From Cyclobacterium qasimii M12-11B (GTDB lineage Bacteria > Bacteroidota > Bacteroidia > Cytophagales > Cyclobacteriaceae): 64,000 bases of DNA. Under the pieces are notes generated by a model. That model did not search any database. It saw nothing but the letters and a program-made list of their open reading frames with translations, and was not told the origin of the DNA. This document shows, piece by piece, positions 1-9,405 of this stretch. The stretch spans positions 37,520-101,519 of the forward strand of contig NZ_ATNM01000035.1 in the NCBI RefSeq assembly GCF_000427295.1. The letters run 5' to 3'. The position numbers were made by a program, and so were the translations under genes. The stretch's first letter is position 1; every line of letters starts with the position of its first letter.

Positions 1-86
1 CAAATTTCAGGGCACCTTTAAAGTAGCTTTAAAACCTAACAGCCGAAATCTATGATTGGGTAACGCTTGTGATGTGAAGTCTTGTT

Positions 87-176
87 CAACCCGCTATCGG
101 GGTTGAGGAATAGATGTGGAATTGGCCGTCCACGGGTTTCACCCGTGGTTATTATTATTGAAGCCCTACAGGCTTC
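87..176. repeat. Inverted copy of the hairpin repeat
   Basis: Three small palindromes lie side by side: CAACCC/GGGTTG, CCACGGG/CCCGTGG and GAAGCC/GGCTTC, the last two separated by a TTATTATTATT linker. The order and linker are the reverse complement of the units at 191-864, so this is one copy in opposite orientation. Such short multi-hairpin elements resemble REP/RAYT-type non-autonomous repeats, but no transposase is visible nearby. The naming is inference; the hairpins are directly visible. Confidence 0.6.
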
Positions 177-190
177 TTTCGATTAACTTT

Positions 191-864
191 TTAAATAAAA
201 TTGTTCCAGACATTTCTGATAAATGTTTGTTAAGATAGGTGGGTATTACTACCCCAAGTCTGAAGGACTTGAACAATAATAACCGTGAGTTTTACTCACG
301 GAAAGCCATTACATCCCTCACCCGCAATCCTGTAAGGGGTTGAACCGCGATGCGCAAATTAAATTTACGTCCACCCACCTACTAAGTGTGTTGTACCTAC
401 CTACAAGCTTCTCTCTATTACATTTTTAGATAAAATTGATCCTGACATTTCTGATAATTGTTTGTTAAGATAGGTGGGTATTCCTATTCCAAGTCTGAAG
501 GACTTGAACAATAATAACCGTGAGTTTTACTCACGGAAAAGCCATTACATCCCTCACCCGCAACCCTGTAAGGGGTTGAACCGTGATGCGCAAATTAAAT
601 TTACGTTCACACACTTACTAGCTGAGTTGTACCTACAAGCTTCTCTCTATTACATTTTTAAATAAAATTTTTCCTGACATTTCTGATAAATGTTTGTTAT
701 GAAAGGTGGGTATTATGACCCAAGTCTGAAGGACTTGAACAATAATAACCGTGAGTTTTACTCACGGAAAAGCCATTACATCCCTCACCCGCAACCCTGT
801 AAGGGGTTGAACCTTGATGCAGAAAATTAAATTTACGTTCACCCACCTACTAGCTGTGTTGTAA
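191..864. repeat. Three tandem ~234-bp hairpin repeats
   Basis: The stretch consists of three near-identical direct units starting at about 191, 425 and 658; the third ends early near 864. Each unit holds three hairpins in order: AAGTC/GACTT, CCGTGAG/CTCACGG and CAACCC/GGGTTG, embedded in AT-rich sequence. A 63-codon reading frame crosses one unit, but it is absent from the other copies and is not credited as a gene. The tandem state suggests local amplification by slippage or unequal crossover of a REP-like element. No gene is present between position 1 and 930. Confidence 0.75.
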
Positions 865-929
865 CTTTGCTTCCGGCTCTTTGTGGTTTGTTATTAACAT
901 CCGGGAATTTATCAATTGTGACTGTCTGG

Positions 930-2282
930 TCAATCCAATATTTTGGAAGTAGCCTTTGGGCGGGGATTTGTGGGGATAAGGTTTCCGGGAATTTTTTCTG
1001 TGATTTTTTTCAATTGCTTTAACTCAAAGCCAATTCTAAATTGAAACCTGGAACTTGAAAGGCCACGACTTTCTTTAAATAGAGGATCCCAGCTCAGTAA
1101 AACTACCGATTGAAGCTTTTTCCCCATTGGAATGGTTCTTCCTGCCCCTAAACCTGATAACCAGATGGCGCCATCAAAATTTTTGCTTTCATAACCCGGT
1201 GCATACGCCAAGCTTATGCGACTTCTTGCCAACTCTCCCTGAAGCAACCAATTTCCCAGGCTAAAGCGCATTCCTCCTTTTATTCCTTCACCTGTACTCG
1301 TTGGCCCCAATTGATTTTTAAATTGGCGTTTGATTATTAACCCAGCAAAGGTGTGCCACTGACTGCTAATGCTGTATTTAATGCCAAGATCTCCAAATAC
1401 CCCTTCTCCAAATGAAGTGAGTGGATCATACCAAAGGTACAAACCCATTCTATCTAATATTGGCGCTTTTTTCAAGGTGTTAGGCGCTTTAAGACTGAAT
1501 TTCTCAACAGCTTTATTTGGCGGGGTAACTTTGATATTCCCAAGGGAGTCCAGGTTTATTTTGCTGTAATTATTGCCAATGTTTTGCAAGTATTCGTTAG
1601 AGATATCTTTTGCCTTTTCTTTGGTTATTGACCTGGCTTGTGCCATGGAAAGATAGCCTTCCACGTTCTCCCGGCTTAGTTCTTTCATTGCTCCTTTCCC
1701 ATAAAAATCTACAAATTCGGTGCTTTGTGGGGCAATCTTATTGTTCAAATTTCCGCTCAATTGTTGTTCAATTTCAGGCATTAGCCATTCGTTGCTCAAT
1801 GCCTTTAGGTTCTCTTCATTTTGCAAGAGAATGGCTTCTACTTCGGGAATGTTTTCTGCTTGTTTTAAGGCTTTCTGGGATATTTCAACCTGCTTCGAAA
1901 GGTAATTGGCGCTGTTTTTTAATTTATCGCTTGAAGGATTTGGGCTGGATACCAAGTTTTGTAGCATCTCCTTTTCCTGGCTCAGTACTTTTTGACCACC
2001 TGTTTTCACAGCATTTATCAGACTGTCCTTTTTAGCACTGTCTAATTTAGTAGTCTTTAATTCCTTGATCTGCTGATTCAGTGAATCGTAAGCTTCTTTT
2101 AGCGCATGAATTTGTTTTATCTCTTCTTTGTAGGGGAGCCCTTTTGAAGGAGTGAGTGCGTCTATCGAAGGGTTGGCAAGGGTGGGTGAAGGACTTGATG
2201 GCAAAGCAATGGATGGCACTTGCGCGACAGTAGAAAAAGCGAGCATTATTGTCAAAATCAAGGAAATGCAAGTCTCTTTCAT
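930..2282 (-). CDS. Secreted protein with coiled coil and outer-membrane barrel-like C-terminus
   Basis: A 450-residue protein that I do not recognise as a named family. From the ATG at 2282 it starts with MKET followed by a hydrophobic stretch ending at FSTVAQ, a plausible signal peptide. An upstream in-frame TTG at 2300 would add six charged residues and is less likely. Residues ~40-170 are Lys/Glu/Leu-rich and likely coiled coil. Residues ~280-430 carry alternating aromatic/polar strands (YLWYDP, FSLGNWLLQGEL, FQFRIGFEL) typical of outer-membrane beta strands. It may be an outer-membrane or envelope-anchored protein. It is transcribed away from the repeats and separated from the next minus-strand gene by ~200 bases, so it is probably its own unit. 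Confidence 0.6.
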   Translation of the reverse strand: MKETCISLILTIMLAFSTVAQVPSIALPSSPSPTLANPSIDALTPSKGLPYKEEIKQIHALKEAYDSLNQQIKELKTTKLDSAKKDSLINAVKTGGQKVLSQEKEMLQNLVSSPNPSSDKLKNSANYLSKQVEISQKALKQAENIPEVEAILLQNEENLKALSNEWLMPEIEQQLSGNLNNKIAPQSTEFVDFYGKGAMKELSRENVEGYLSMAQARSITKEKAKDISNEYLQNIGNNYSKINLDSLGNIKVTPPNKAVEKFSLKAPNTLKKAPILDRMGLYLWYDPLTSFGEGVFGDLGIKYSISSQWHTFAGLIIKRQFKNQLGPTSTGEGIKGGMRFSLGNWLLQGELARSRISLAYAPGYESKNFDGAIWLSGLGAGRTIPMGKKLQSVVLLSWDPLFKESRGLSSSRFQFRIGFELKQLKKITEKIPGNLIPTNPRPKATSKILD

Positions 2283-2480
2283 AGCCAGGCTTTTTCTCAA
2301 TAGGTTTCAATTTTCATTCAAGGCCACAAAATAAAACGATGGCGATAAAAATTTCAGCAATAGGTAAATTGAAAAAGGTGTTTTACTAAAATACCAAAAC
2401 AAATCTGTATTTACAAGTAGTTGAAAATGAGTGTTCTTGCATTTAATAGATTAGCAATGGATGAAATTATCAGCCCAGCA

Positions 2481-3437
2481 TTACTTTTTACGATAAGCAG
2501 CCAGTTCTTTATAGACCCTTCTTCTAGCCCGGTTGATTCCTCCCACAGGAGTATGCTCCTTTAGTCCCATCCAGGGAGAAAACTCCATCTCTTTTCCCAT
2601 TTCTACCCGCTCAGCAGTGTCAAAAGATTGTTGTGGGATGTTCAGTTCTGCAATTGGGATAAGCTCCGCTTCCCAAGCGATGGAGGTGTTTTCTAATGGT
2701 TGTAGCTTGTCATTTTTATGAATTTGTACGTTTAGCGTAAAGCCATGGGCTGTAGTTTCGCAGTCTTTGATCAATTGTGATTTCAGAAAGTCATCCCCTT
2801 TGGCTTGATCCAGGGTGTAGCCCAAGTTAGGATCATCAGGAGTCAGCACAAATTTCACAAACAGCTCAGGACCAAATTTAAAGGCCCCTCCTGAGAAATA
2901 GGTTTGTGAAAGCAGGTTATCATGTTTCTTACTGTACTTAAAAGTCAGGAATATACTACGCCAATGGGAGGGGTTAACCGCGAATTTAAGTTGCTCCCAA
3001 AGCCCAAACAATACCGCTTTAATGGCTTTTGCGTACAAGGAAATATTCCAGGCGGACAGAATAGGGCTGGTGGTGAGTAGGAAATTTTGGGTAGGCACTC
3101 CTATGGGATCTGGCTCAATTACTTCCCCGGGAATATCCAGCACTTTGATCGCCAACCCTCTTCCAGAGGCCGGCTTGTCTGATTTTACTTTAGGAGGCGC
3201 ATTGGAGAGCCTTATCCAGGCTTGGTAAATCCCCGGGTTTTTAAACAGCCCTTGCTTTAATTCCTCTGGCAAATCAACTGGAATGGTTAAGGTCGCTTTT
3301 AGAAGACCATGCATTTTAGGATGGAAATTCCTGAGTTTTTCACCAGCCAGGTATTCCTTGTCCAGGTATTCCTTCATGGTTTGGATCAGGTCTTGGATTT
3401 CCTTTTCCTCGGCTAAGGTGTTTTGTTCTTCAGTCAT
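2481..3437 (-). CDS. Catalase-like heme protein (y4iL/SrpA-type)
   Basis: A 318-residue protein matching small catalase-fold proteins rather than full-length clade 1-3 catalases. Visible landmarks are HPKMHG near the N-terminus (distal His region), IRLSNA, a GRGLAIKVL segment and a C-terminal FSPWMGLKEHTPVGGIN block followed by RARRRVY. These correspond in order to conserved catalase-core blocks. It is short of the usual ~480 residues because the C-terminal helical domain is missing. There is no signal peptide, so it is predicted cytoplasmic. The start at 3437 overlaps the end of the DyP peroxidase gene by eight bases, implying translational coupling. The pair probably acts on peroxides or as linked heme peroxygenases; the substrate is unknown. 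Confidence 0.8.
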   Translation of the reverse strand: MTEEQNTLAEEKEIQDLIQTMKEYLDKEYLAGEKLRNFHPKMHGLLKATLTIPVDLPEELKQGLFKNPGIYQAWIRLSNAPPKVKSDKPASGRGLAIKVLDIPGEVIEPDPIGVPTQNFLLTTSPILSAWNISLYAKAIKAVLFGLWEQLKFAVNPSHWRSIFLTFKYSKKHDNLLSQTYFSGGAFKFGPELFVKFVLTPDDPNLGYTLDQAKGDDFLKSQLIKDCETTAHGFTLNVQIHKNDKLQPLENTSIAWEAELIPIAELNIPQQSFDTAERVEMGKEMEFSPWMGLKEHTPVGGINRARRRVYKELAAYRKK

Positions 3438-4839
3438 GGCTTGCGATGTATTGTAAAGCTTTTATACCGGGGAAAAAGAAATAGGCACCCCCTTTAATCA
3501 AGGTGAAATTGGGCAGATTTTTATACTTTTTCCTAATAGGATAATTGGGAACACTGAACTCATCCGTGTTGAATTTTCCATTGTTGTAATGGTTGCCAAT
3601 AATTGGATCTGCATCATTCTCCAAGCCTCCAAATTTATGAAAGCTAACCCAGTTGTTTTGGACAAATTCAAACTGCCTTCTAATGTCTGTGACCATGCAT
3701 ATAAAATGAAGCCCTCTTTCTTGTTCATCCTCACTTGCGTCCATTATGTCATTCGGATCCAACGCTGGAGTAATTGGTGGGCCATAAGGCCTTCCTTTTC
3801 TCAGCATTTGATGCTTGGCCGCCATTTCAGTGGAGTCTATTTTGCTTTTTTCTGTCACCAGATGATCTCTGGGGTTGGTCCTTCTGATATGGGCACCCAT
3901 AGGGCACTTGAGTCCGGCCTGATCATCGTCCCAAAAACCAAAATCATTGGATTCGGATAAAGCGGAATCGGGCTGCATGGGACACAGCGACAGGGGAGAA
4001 CCGTCTGGCCATCTGCCAACCATTTTACTAGCTAATTTGATGGCTGCAGCCTTTTCATCCGTTTGTTCTTTCATGTATTTCCAAAAGGCGTGGACGTTTT
4101 GGTGCATTTGTCTGAATATCAAGTAACTGCCATTTTTCCCCAAGTCCTTTCTTTCTGGATAATCAGGATGATAGGGCAAGAATTCTTTTTTGTCCAATTC
4201 CTGAGGCACAAAGGGGGCAGGAGCATATTCATCATAAAGGTTTTTATAGCCCATGATGAATTCTCCGGCAGGAAAAGTGGTAGCAGTTTCAGGAGGAGCT
4301 TCTTTTAATAGTTCCCGAATGACGGGCCTTGAAATATCATCTCTAAAACCAAAATGTTCCTTTTGATGCTGTAAAAGGCCGGTAGGAAGGGTGTGAATCA
4401 ATTTAATGCCACATCGGTCCGTTTGCTCTTTTATCCTGAGCATGCTTTTATCCAGTTGGGCCTGGTCTTTTGCATACACCATCAATAGAAAATGGATGCT
4501 GTCATTGCCCCAGGTCCAGTTTTCAGGATCATTATCACCTATATCTCCCAATACGCTATTCCTTTGTTCTGCGGACATGCCTTCTTTAAATTCCCTACAA
4601 AAGCTGTTTAAAACAGGTGCTGGAAGGTTTAGAAAGGCTAGCCCTTCGTAGGTGAAGGCAATATGGATGGCTTCTTCCTCAGGTTTTTCTTCTGCATGCG
4701 TAATTAAGGGCGTTATTTCCTTTAAAAAATCACAAGAGCCCTTGGGATCCGTGCAATTGTACAGTAAAAACCTGGCACTTGTCAGGTTTCCATGACCACG
4801 AACCATTAACCCTTGAATGTCTTCTTTTTCCAATTCCAT
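3430..4839 (-). CDS. DyP-type heme peroxidase
   Basis: A 469-residue protein of the dye-decolorizing peroxidase superfamily. Family hallmarks are visible: VGRWPDGSPL (the GxxDG-like catalytic region), then CPMGAHIRRTNPRD around residues 312-325, which contains the proximal heme His. A C-terminal FFPG segment is also present. There is no signal peptide or Tat motif, so it is likely cytoplasmic or encapsulated. The length fits the long fungal/actinobacterial-like classes. It sits in the middle of a tight minus-strand operon: four bases after the membrane-protein gene upstream and overlapping the catalase-like gene downstream. The grouping suggests one oxidative process. Substrate assignment is not possible from sequence. 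Confidence 0.88.
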   Translation of the reverse strand: MELEKEDIQGLMVRGHGNLTSARFLLYNCTDPKGSCDFLKEITPLITHAEEKPEEEAIHIAFTYEGLAFLNLPAPVLNSFCREFKEGMSAEQRNSVLGDIGDNDPENWTWGNDSIHFLLMVYAKDQAQLDKSMLRIKEQTDRCGIKLIHTLPTGLLQHQKEHFGFRDDISRPVIRELLKEAPPETATTFPAGEFIMGYKNLYDEYAPAPFVPQELDKKEFLPYHPDYPERKDLGKNGSYLIFRQMHQNVHAFWKYMKEQTDEKAAAIKLASKMVGRWPDGSPLSLCPMQPDSALSESNDFGFWDDDQAGLKCPMGAHIRRTNPRDHLVTEKSKIDSTEMAAKHQMLRKGRPYGPPITPALDPNDIMDASEDEQERGLHFICMVTDIRRQFEFVQNNWVSFHKFGGLENDADPIIGNHYNNGKFNTDEFSVPNYPIRKKYKNLPNFTLIKGGAYFFFPGIKALQYIASHD

Positions 4840-4843
4840 AGCT

Positions 4844-6169
4844 TCAAATCGTTAATAGCCATTTTTTAATTGCTTCATCATCCATCTCCTTGAACAAGCC
4901 TTCCCGGAAAGCCCTGTTTCTTTTTAGATTCTCCACACTTTCGTATTGATTTTGACAGTACCAGAATTGTGTGATTTTCTGATGAGCCCTGACCCCTTTC
5001 ATGTATTTGCTTCGATGATTGTATTGCTTGTGAATCAACCAACGGGTAGCGGGAAAACCAAAGGCATGGCTAAATATGACCGCCATATTTTTGGTCCTCT
5101 TCTCACTGTCTACAAAGTCATGTGCATAGGCCTCAGAGAGGTTGTCAAAATTGGCAATAAAAACCAGGCGTTTTCCCTTGTCTAACTGTAACCAACGTGC
5201 TGTATGAACAGTAGGGATATAAGTAAAATAAGTTAAGAAGTTTACTAATTTCAGGCTGACAAATAGAAAAGCCCTTCTTACCCAGCCTTTTTTTAAGGGG
5301 GCGATAACTGTCATTTCATTGAGAACAGGATGTGTTTCCAAAGCTACTATTTTTCTGATTTCCTCATCTGACAATTCCTCACTAGCCATATGAGGATTTT
5401 TTTCATTTTGGCGAAGCAGCAACAATAAGCCTCCCATGATGATTACAAATAAGGGGAAAACCCAGGCCATAATTTTCACGAAAAGGGCATCGATAAAAAA
5501 GCAAAGCACAATGCAGATTATGGAAGTAGCCATGACCAGTCCCAGAAGAACAAGGGGCAAAAGCATTTGAATTTTATTTTGTCGGGCAAAAGGAATTTCC
5601 TCTACGGCCCAATTGAGTGCGGGGTTATTGGCGACAAAGTCTTCAATCTGTCGCTTAATATAGGAAGGCGATAGCTGGGAGGCGTCATTGGTGGCATTCA
5701 ATTGTTGGGCATGTTCCCATACGGCTGATTTAAGTTCTTTTTCCTTGGCCACATCAGAAGTGGTCAAGAATTTAAACCCACTGTAAAAGGTGTTGGCAAC
5801 GCTCTTTTTATTTAGGAAATTAAGCATGTCTGCTTTCCCCTTATAATTATCTGGAAATTCATGACTTTCTCCGAACACTTGGTTGAGTTGTGGTGCCAGA
5901 AAATCCACCAGTTCATTCAAATGTTCTTGCTTGTCCCCGACATAACTGGTCATTAAAATAATTCTTGCAGGGAGTCGCTCCGTCTCATTATAAATTTGAG
6001 AAGGGAGGGTCAGCCAACTTATAAAGAAGGTGCCAGGCAATGACTTTTCGAATTGATCCCTGTTGGTTTTAAGATCGTTTCGGAATTGAAATAAAAGGGC
6101 ATTGACATTACTCAGCTTGTCCTCATCTATAGTGACAGTAACAGTAAGTCCTCTATGTATTGTAGACAT
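4844..6169 (-). CDS. Membrane protein with DyP-associated IHFAR-like domain
   Basis: A 441-residue protein, first gene of the peroxidase operon. Residues ~1-190 are soluble and unassigned. Two strongly hydrophobic segments follow (about 208-235 and 240-262), so it is likely inner-membrane. Residues ~320-365 read VHTARWLQLDKGKRLVFIANFD. This closely resembles the IHFARW segment found fused to, or encoded next to, DyP peroxidases in other organisms. The four-base gap to the DyP gene supports a functional link, for example membrane recruitment. The IHFAR comparison is from memory of the family and should be confirmed by profile search. No catalytic motif is evident. Confidence 0.65.
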   Translation of the reverse strand: MSTIHRGLTVTVTIDEDKLSNVNALLFQFRNDLKTNRDQFEKSLPGTFFISWLTLPSQIYNETERLPARIILMTSYVGDKQEHLNELVDFLAPQLNQVFGESHEFPDNYKGKADMLNFLNKKSVANTFYSGFKFLTTSDVAKEKELKSAVWEHAQQLNATNDASQLSPSYIKRQIEDFVANNPALNWAVEEIPFARQNKIQMLLPLVLLGLVMATSIICIVLCFFIDALFVKIMAWVFPLFVIIMGGLLLLLRQNEKNPHMASEELSDEEIRKIVALETHPVLNEMTVIAPLKKGWVRRAFLFVSLKLVNFLTYFTYIPTVHTARWLQLDKGKRLVFIANFDNLSEAYAHDFVDSEKRTKNMAVIFSHAFGFPATRWLIHKQYNHRSKYMKGVRAHQKITQFWYCQNQYESVENLKRNRAFREGLFKEMDDEAIKKWLLTI

Positions 6170-6515
6170 AAACTATGAAAATATTTGATACAATATATAG
6201 AATTTTATTTCTTTTTTGTAAAGAATTGCCATAAAAAAGTTAGGTCTTGGATGTTTTAATAGCTTAATGGGGGATTTTCCTGAAACGCTTATTGTGTCTA
6301 TTAAAAAGGAGGGTACTTGCTTGATCCTTTAAACGACATCTTACCTGTAAATATATAAATCCAAATCAGGTTATAGGTAAATATTTGAAGGGCTTTTTAG
6401 TTATAAATATGCGATGAGGGAACTTGTGAATTATTGGTTTTTCATCGGTAGTCACTAAAAACCAAAAAAAATCAGTTTATTTATAGTTTCGCATTAATAA
6501 TTATCAAATCCCAAA
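6170..6515. promoter_or_regulatory. Divergent intergenic region, operon and sulfatase promoters
   Basis: These 346 AT-rich bases separate the minus-strand peroxidase operon from the plus-strand sulfatase and must hold both promoters. A TAGTTTCG at 6484-6491 is one mismatch from the Bacteroidota -7 consensus TAnnTTTG and lies ~25 bases before the sulfatase start. I could not identify a convincing -33 element. No reading frame of note is present. Confidence 0.35.
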
Positions 6516-8390
6516 ATGAAACCGACCTTATATTCCCTTTTACTTGTATTGTTTTTTGGATGTGCCAAGTCTGCAGAAGAATTACCTCTCCCCAATATTT
6601 TATGGATCACCAGTGAAGATAATAGTCCCATAGCGGGTTGTTATGGCGATGAATTTGCTACCACGCCGAATATGGATGCCCTAGCGGCAGAGGGCTTTCT
6701 TTATACCCATGCCTATGCCAATGTGCCGGTATGCGCCCCGGCTAGGAACACCATTTTGACAGGTATTTATGCGATCTCGGGTGGCAACCAGCACATGAGG
6801 AGTTATTATGACAAATCGGATGAAGTAAAATTCTATCCCCAAATGTTGAGAGAGGCAGGTTATTATGCCACCAACAATGTCAAGGAGGATTACAATATCA
6901 ATCCCGAACAAAATGTAAATATTTGGGACGAGTCAAGTAAAGATGCCCATTATAAAAACAGGCCGGAAGGTAAACCCTTTTTCGCCGTTTTTAACACCAC
7001 CATCACCCACGAAAGCTCCATCCATAAGTCTATACCTACAGAAGAACTTAGGCATAAACCGGAGGATGTGACCTTACCTCCTTACCATCCGGATACCCCA
7101 GAAATGCGCCATGATTGGGCGCAGTATTATGACAAGGTGGAGGACATGGATCAAAAAATTGGGCAGCTACTTCAAGAATTGGAAGAAAGTGGAGAAGCGG
7201 AAAACACCATTGTCTTTTATTATGGCGATCATGGAGGAGTATTGGCCAGAAGCAAACGCTATGTGTATGAAACCGGTACTAGAGTGCCTTTTATCGTAAG
7301 AATACCAGAAAAATACAAGCATTTGTTTCCAGCAGAAAAACCTGGAGACAAGGTAGATAGAATGATCAGTTTTGTGGATTTATTTCCTACACTACTTAGC
7401 ATTATCGGAACAGATATTCCTGAATACTTGCAGGGAGAAGCCTTTTTGGGAGAGAAGAAAACGGCAGATCCGGAATATGTGTACATGTTTCGCGGGAGAA
7501 TGGATGAGCGCTATGACATGAGTAGGGCAGTGCGTGACCAGAAATTCAGGTACATTCGAAATTACATTCCCTACAGGATTTATGGTCAGTACCTGGAGTA
7601 TTTATTCAGGGCACCTTCTATCAGGTCCTGGGAAGCAGCCTATAAAGCGGGCGAATGTAACGAAATACAATCTGCCTTCTGGAATACCAAACCTGCGGAA
7701 GAATTGTATGACACGGAAAATGACCCTTGGGAAGTGAACAACCTGGCCAATGATCCAAAATACAAGGAAGATCTTGAAAGGATGCGAAAAGCGGCGAAGG
7801 TATGGATGTTGAAAATTTGGGATACAGGTTTTATACCTGAGGCAGAATTGATTGACAGGACCAAAGGCACCACCGCCTATGATTATATGCGGGAATCCAA
7901 CCTGGATTTAGAAAAGTTGATTGACGGAGCCAATTTAGCATCCACCGCAAAAGAAGAAGACATTCCACAACTTATAAGCCTATTGTCCTCCCAGGAAGCC
8001 GCCGAGCGGTATTGGGGAGCAACAGGGCTGTTAATATTGGGAGAAAAAGCCCAGTCAGCCATCAAAGAACTGGAAGCGGCTTTAAATGATCCCTCTCCAA
8101 ATGTCAAATCAGTTGCTGCAGAAGCCCTGTACAATTTGGGAGAAAAGGACAAAGCAAGGCAAGCCTTGGCCGAGGTATTGATGACGCCCAATTCTTTTGC
8201 CAGAACCCATGCTTTAAATGTAATAGACTGCATAGAAGACGATTCCGAATTCAGCCACAAGGCAGTACTGGGAATGATCGGAGCTACAGAAGAATTGAAC
8301 CGCAACCATTACGATCTACGTGCAGCCAAAGGTTTATTGGACAAATGGCACATTGACCCAGCGGACCATGGTTTCAAAATGGATTGGTAA
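6516..8390 (+). CDS. Lipoprotein S1-family sulfatase with HEAT-like tail
   Basis: A 624-residue sulfatase. The N-terminus has a hydrophobic stretch ending in a lipobox-like LFFGC (Cys16), indicating an outer-membrane or periplasmic lipoprotein. Cys73 lies in the signature CAPAR, a C-x-A-x-R variant of the C-x-P/A-x-R motif in which Cys is converted to formylglycine. The metal-binding opening is ITSEDNSP and a second metal site is YGDHGG. The core is sulfamidase/arylsulfatase-like. Residues ~475-600 form two to three HEAT-like helical repeats, an unusual extension. It presumably desulfates a glycan. It lies directly upstream of the cassette array and may originally have belonged to the glycan locus now starting at 27.5 kb. 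Confidence 0.9.
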   Translation: MKPTLYSLLLVLFFGCAKSAEELPLPNILWITSEDNSPIAGCYGDEFATTPNMDALAAEGFLYTHAYANVPVCAPARNTILTGIYAISGGNQHMRSYYDKSDEVKFYPQMLREAGYYATNNVKEDYNINPEQNVNIWDESSKDAHYKNRPEGKPFFAVFNTTITHESSIHKSIPTEELRHKPEDVTLPPYHPDTPEMRHDWAQYYDKVEDMDQKIGQLLQELEESGEAENTIVFYYGDHGGVLARSKRYVYETGTRVPFIVRIPEKYKHLFPAEKPGDKVDRMISFVDLFPTLLSIIGTDIPEYLQGEAFLGEKKTADPEYVYMFRGRMDERYDMSRAVRDQKFRYIRNYIPYRIYGQYLEYLFRAPSIRSWEAAYKAGECNEIQSAFWNTKPAEELYDTENDPWEVNNLANDPKYKEDLERMRKAAKVWMLKIWDTGFIPEAELIDRTKGTTAYDYMRESNLDLEKLIDGANLASTAKEEDIPQLISLLSSQEAAERYWGATGLLILGEKAQSAIKELEAALNDPSPNVKSVAAEALYNLGEKDKARQALAEVLMTPNSFARTHALNVIDCIEDDSEFSHKAVLGMIGATEELNRNHYDLRAAKGLLDKWHIDPADHGFKMDW

Positions 8391-8534
8391 AAAGGGACTT
8401 TAAAAATAGCGCTAAGTTATCGAGGGATTGAAGAAGGTTTGCGATCATATAGTGAATATATAAAAGGAAATAAAACTGCACCAAGTCAACAAAATACGGA
8501 TATATTGTACAATAAAACTGCGCATATAAACGAG
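8391..8534. other. Entry point of the cassette array, no recognised attI
   Basis: This spacer runs from the sulfatase stop to the first cassette boundary G/TT at 8534. It contains a 12-base palindrome TATTGTACAATA and a direct repeat ATAAAACTGC. I could not fold a normal attC here. It could be a degenerate attI, a worn attC or a secondary integration site; the sequence alone does not decide. Confidence 0.3.
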
Positions 8535-8555
8535 TTATGGACTATTTCAAAAACG

Positions 8556-9263
8556 ATGAAGATAACCTTCTACATATTTTTATTTTTGACTCTCCTTTCA
8601 TGCAATAAAAGAGAAGAAGAAAATATTTCTCAAAAACTAAATGGGTTTTGGTTTAACGATGATAAAATTCTTTTATCCAGGGATTCAGTAATGATGCATC
8701 CTATTTATGAAGCTCCAGGCTTGTTTGAGTTCACCATTAATGATGAAATGCTAATCGTCAAGAACACTCAGGAGTACTTTGAAAACATCTATGATACTTG
8801 CTTTGTAAAACTTGAAAAAGACAATGAATTAACCTTAGCAATTGATGATGTAGGTTATACATTCCAAAAATTTGAATCCACACAAGGCATGAATTTTAAT
8901 AGGCGATACTTCGAAATTGAACCTTGTCATGGATTTTGTCCAGTTTTTCAAGTAGAAATTTTTCCAGATGGCACAGTTAATTTTAATGGAATAGAGTACA
9001 CTGAAATAGAAGGTCCAAACGAGTATAATTTTAATATTGAAATAATAAATGAAATAAATAACCTATTAGAAGTGGTTAAAATAATAGATTATCCTGATGA
9101 GAAATTTTCAAACCCACCCGATTCTCCAAGATTTAATATGGGTGTGGAGTATCCAAATGGATTAAAAATTTCAATAATTGATGGATTGTTTGAAGGGAAA
9201 TATGAAAACATAATAAGGTATTTTTACTTTTTTGAAAGGCAGTTAATTGAAAACAGTCCATAA
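8556..9263 (+). CDS. DUF6438-type lipoprotein (cassette 1)
   Basis: A 235-residue lipoprotein. The ATG at 8556 gives MKITFYIFLFLTLLSC, a textbook signal peptide with lipobox, so it is preferred over an upstream in-frame start at 8439 that would lie outside the cassette. Residues ~115-220 contain EPCHGFCPVFQVEIFPDGTV, which matches the DUF6438 pattern of a short Cys-x-Gly-x-Cys-Pro segment followed by a beta-rich fold. Function is unknown. The stop codon lies inside the left core of the attC that ends the cassette, a common arrangement for cassette genes. The gene starts only 21 bases after the cassette boundary. Confidence 0.7.
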   Translation: MKITFYIFLFLTLLSCNKREEENISQKLNGFWFNDDKILLSRDSVMMHPIYEAPGLFEFTINDEMLIVKNTQEYFENIYDTCFVKLEKDNELTLAIDDVGYTFQKFESTQGMNFNRRYFEIEPCHGFCPVFQVEIFPDGTVNFNGIEYTEIEGPNEYNFNIEIINEINNLLEVVKIIDYPDEKFSNPPDSPRFNMGVEYPNGLKISIIDGLFEGKYENIIRYFYFFERQLIENSP

Positions 9264-9388
9264 CATCACCTTGGAATACAGCGGGCGGTTCCGTTAAATT
9301 TAAAATTCAGTATCTTTAAGAAGTTAGAATTAGGCTGGAAGGGAACGACTCTGAATGCCCGCCGGCTCCAAGCTGAATCCCGTTAGCA
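9258..9388 (+). other. attC site, type A (cassette 1)
   Basis: 131 bases from left core CCATAAC to right core GTTAGCA. Inner arms CTTGGA/TCCAAG and GCGGGC/GCCCGC pair across a ~75-base loop. The left core, extended to GTCCATAAC, is complementary to the cassette start at 8534. Confidence 0.85.
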
Positions 9389-9405
9389 GAAAATCATAAA
9401 AAAAG

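Noticed and set aside
474..665. 63-codon plus-strand reading frame
   Set aside because: It lies entirely inside the tandem hairpin repeat, is not preserved in the sister copies and has no recognisable protein features.
191..864. CRISPR array
   Set aside because: The repeats are ~234 bp and contiguous with no unique spacers, and there are no cas genes.
8391..8534. attI site with divergent integrase
   Set aside because: No integrase upstream and no consensus beyond the GTT boundary; left as an unresolved entry point.
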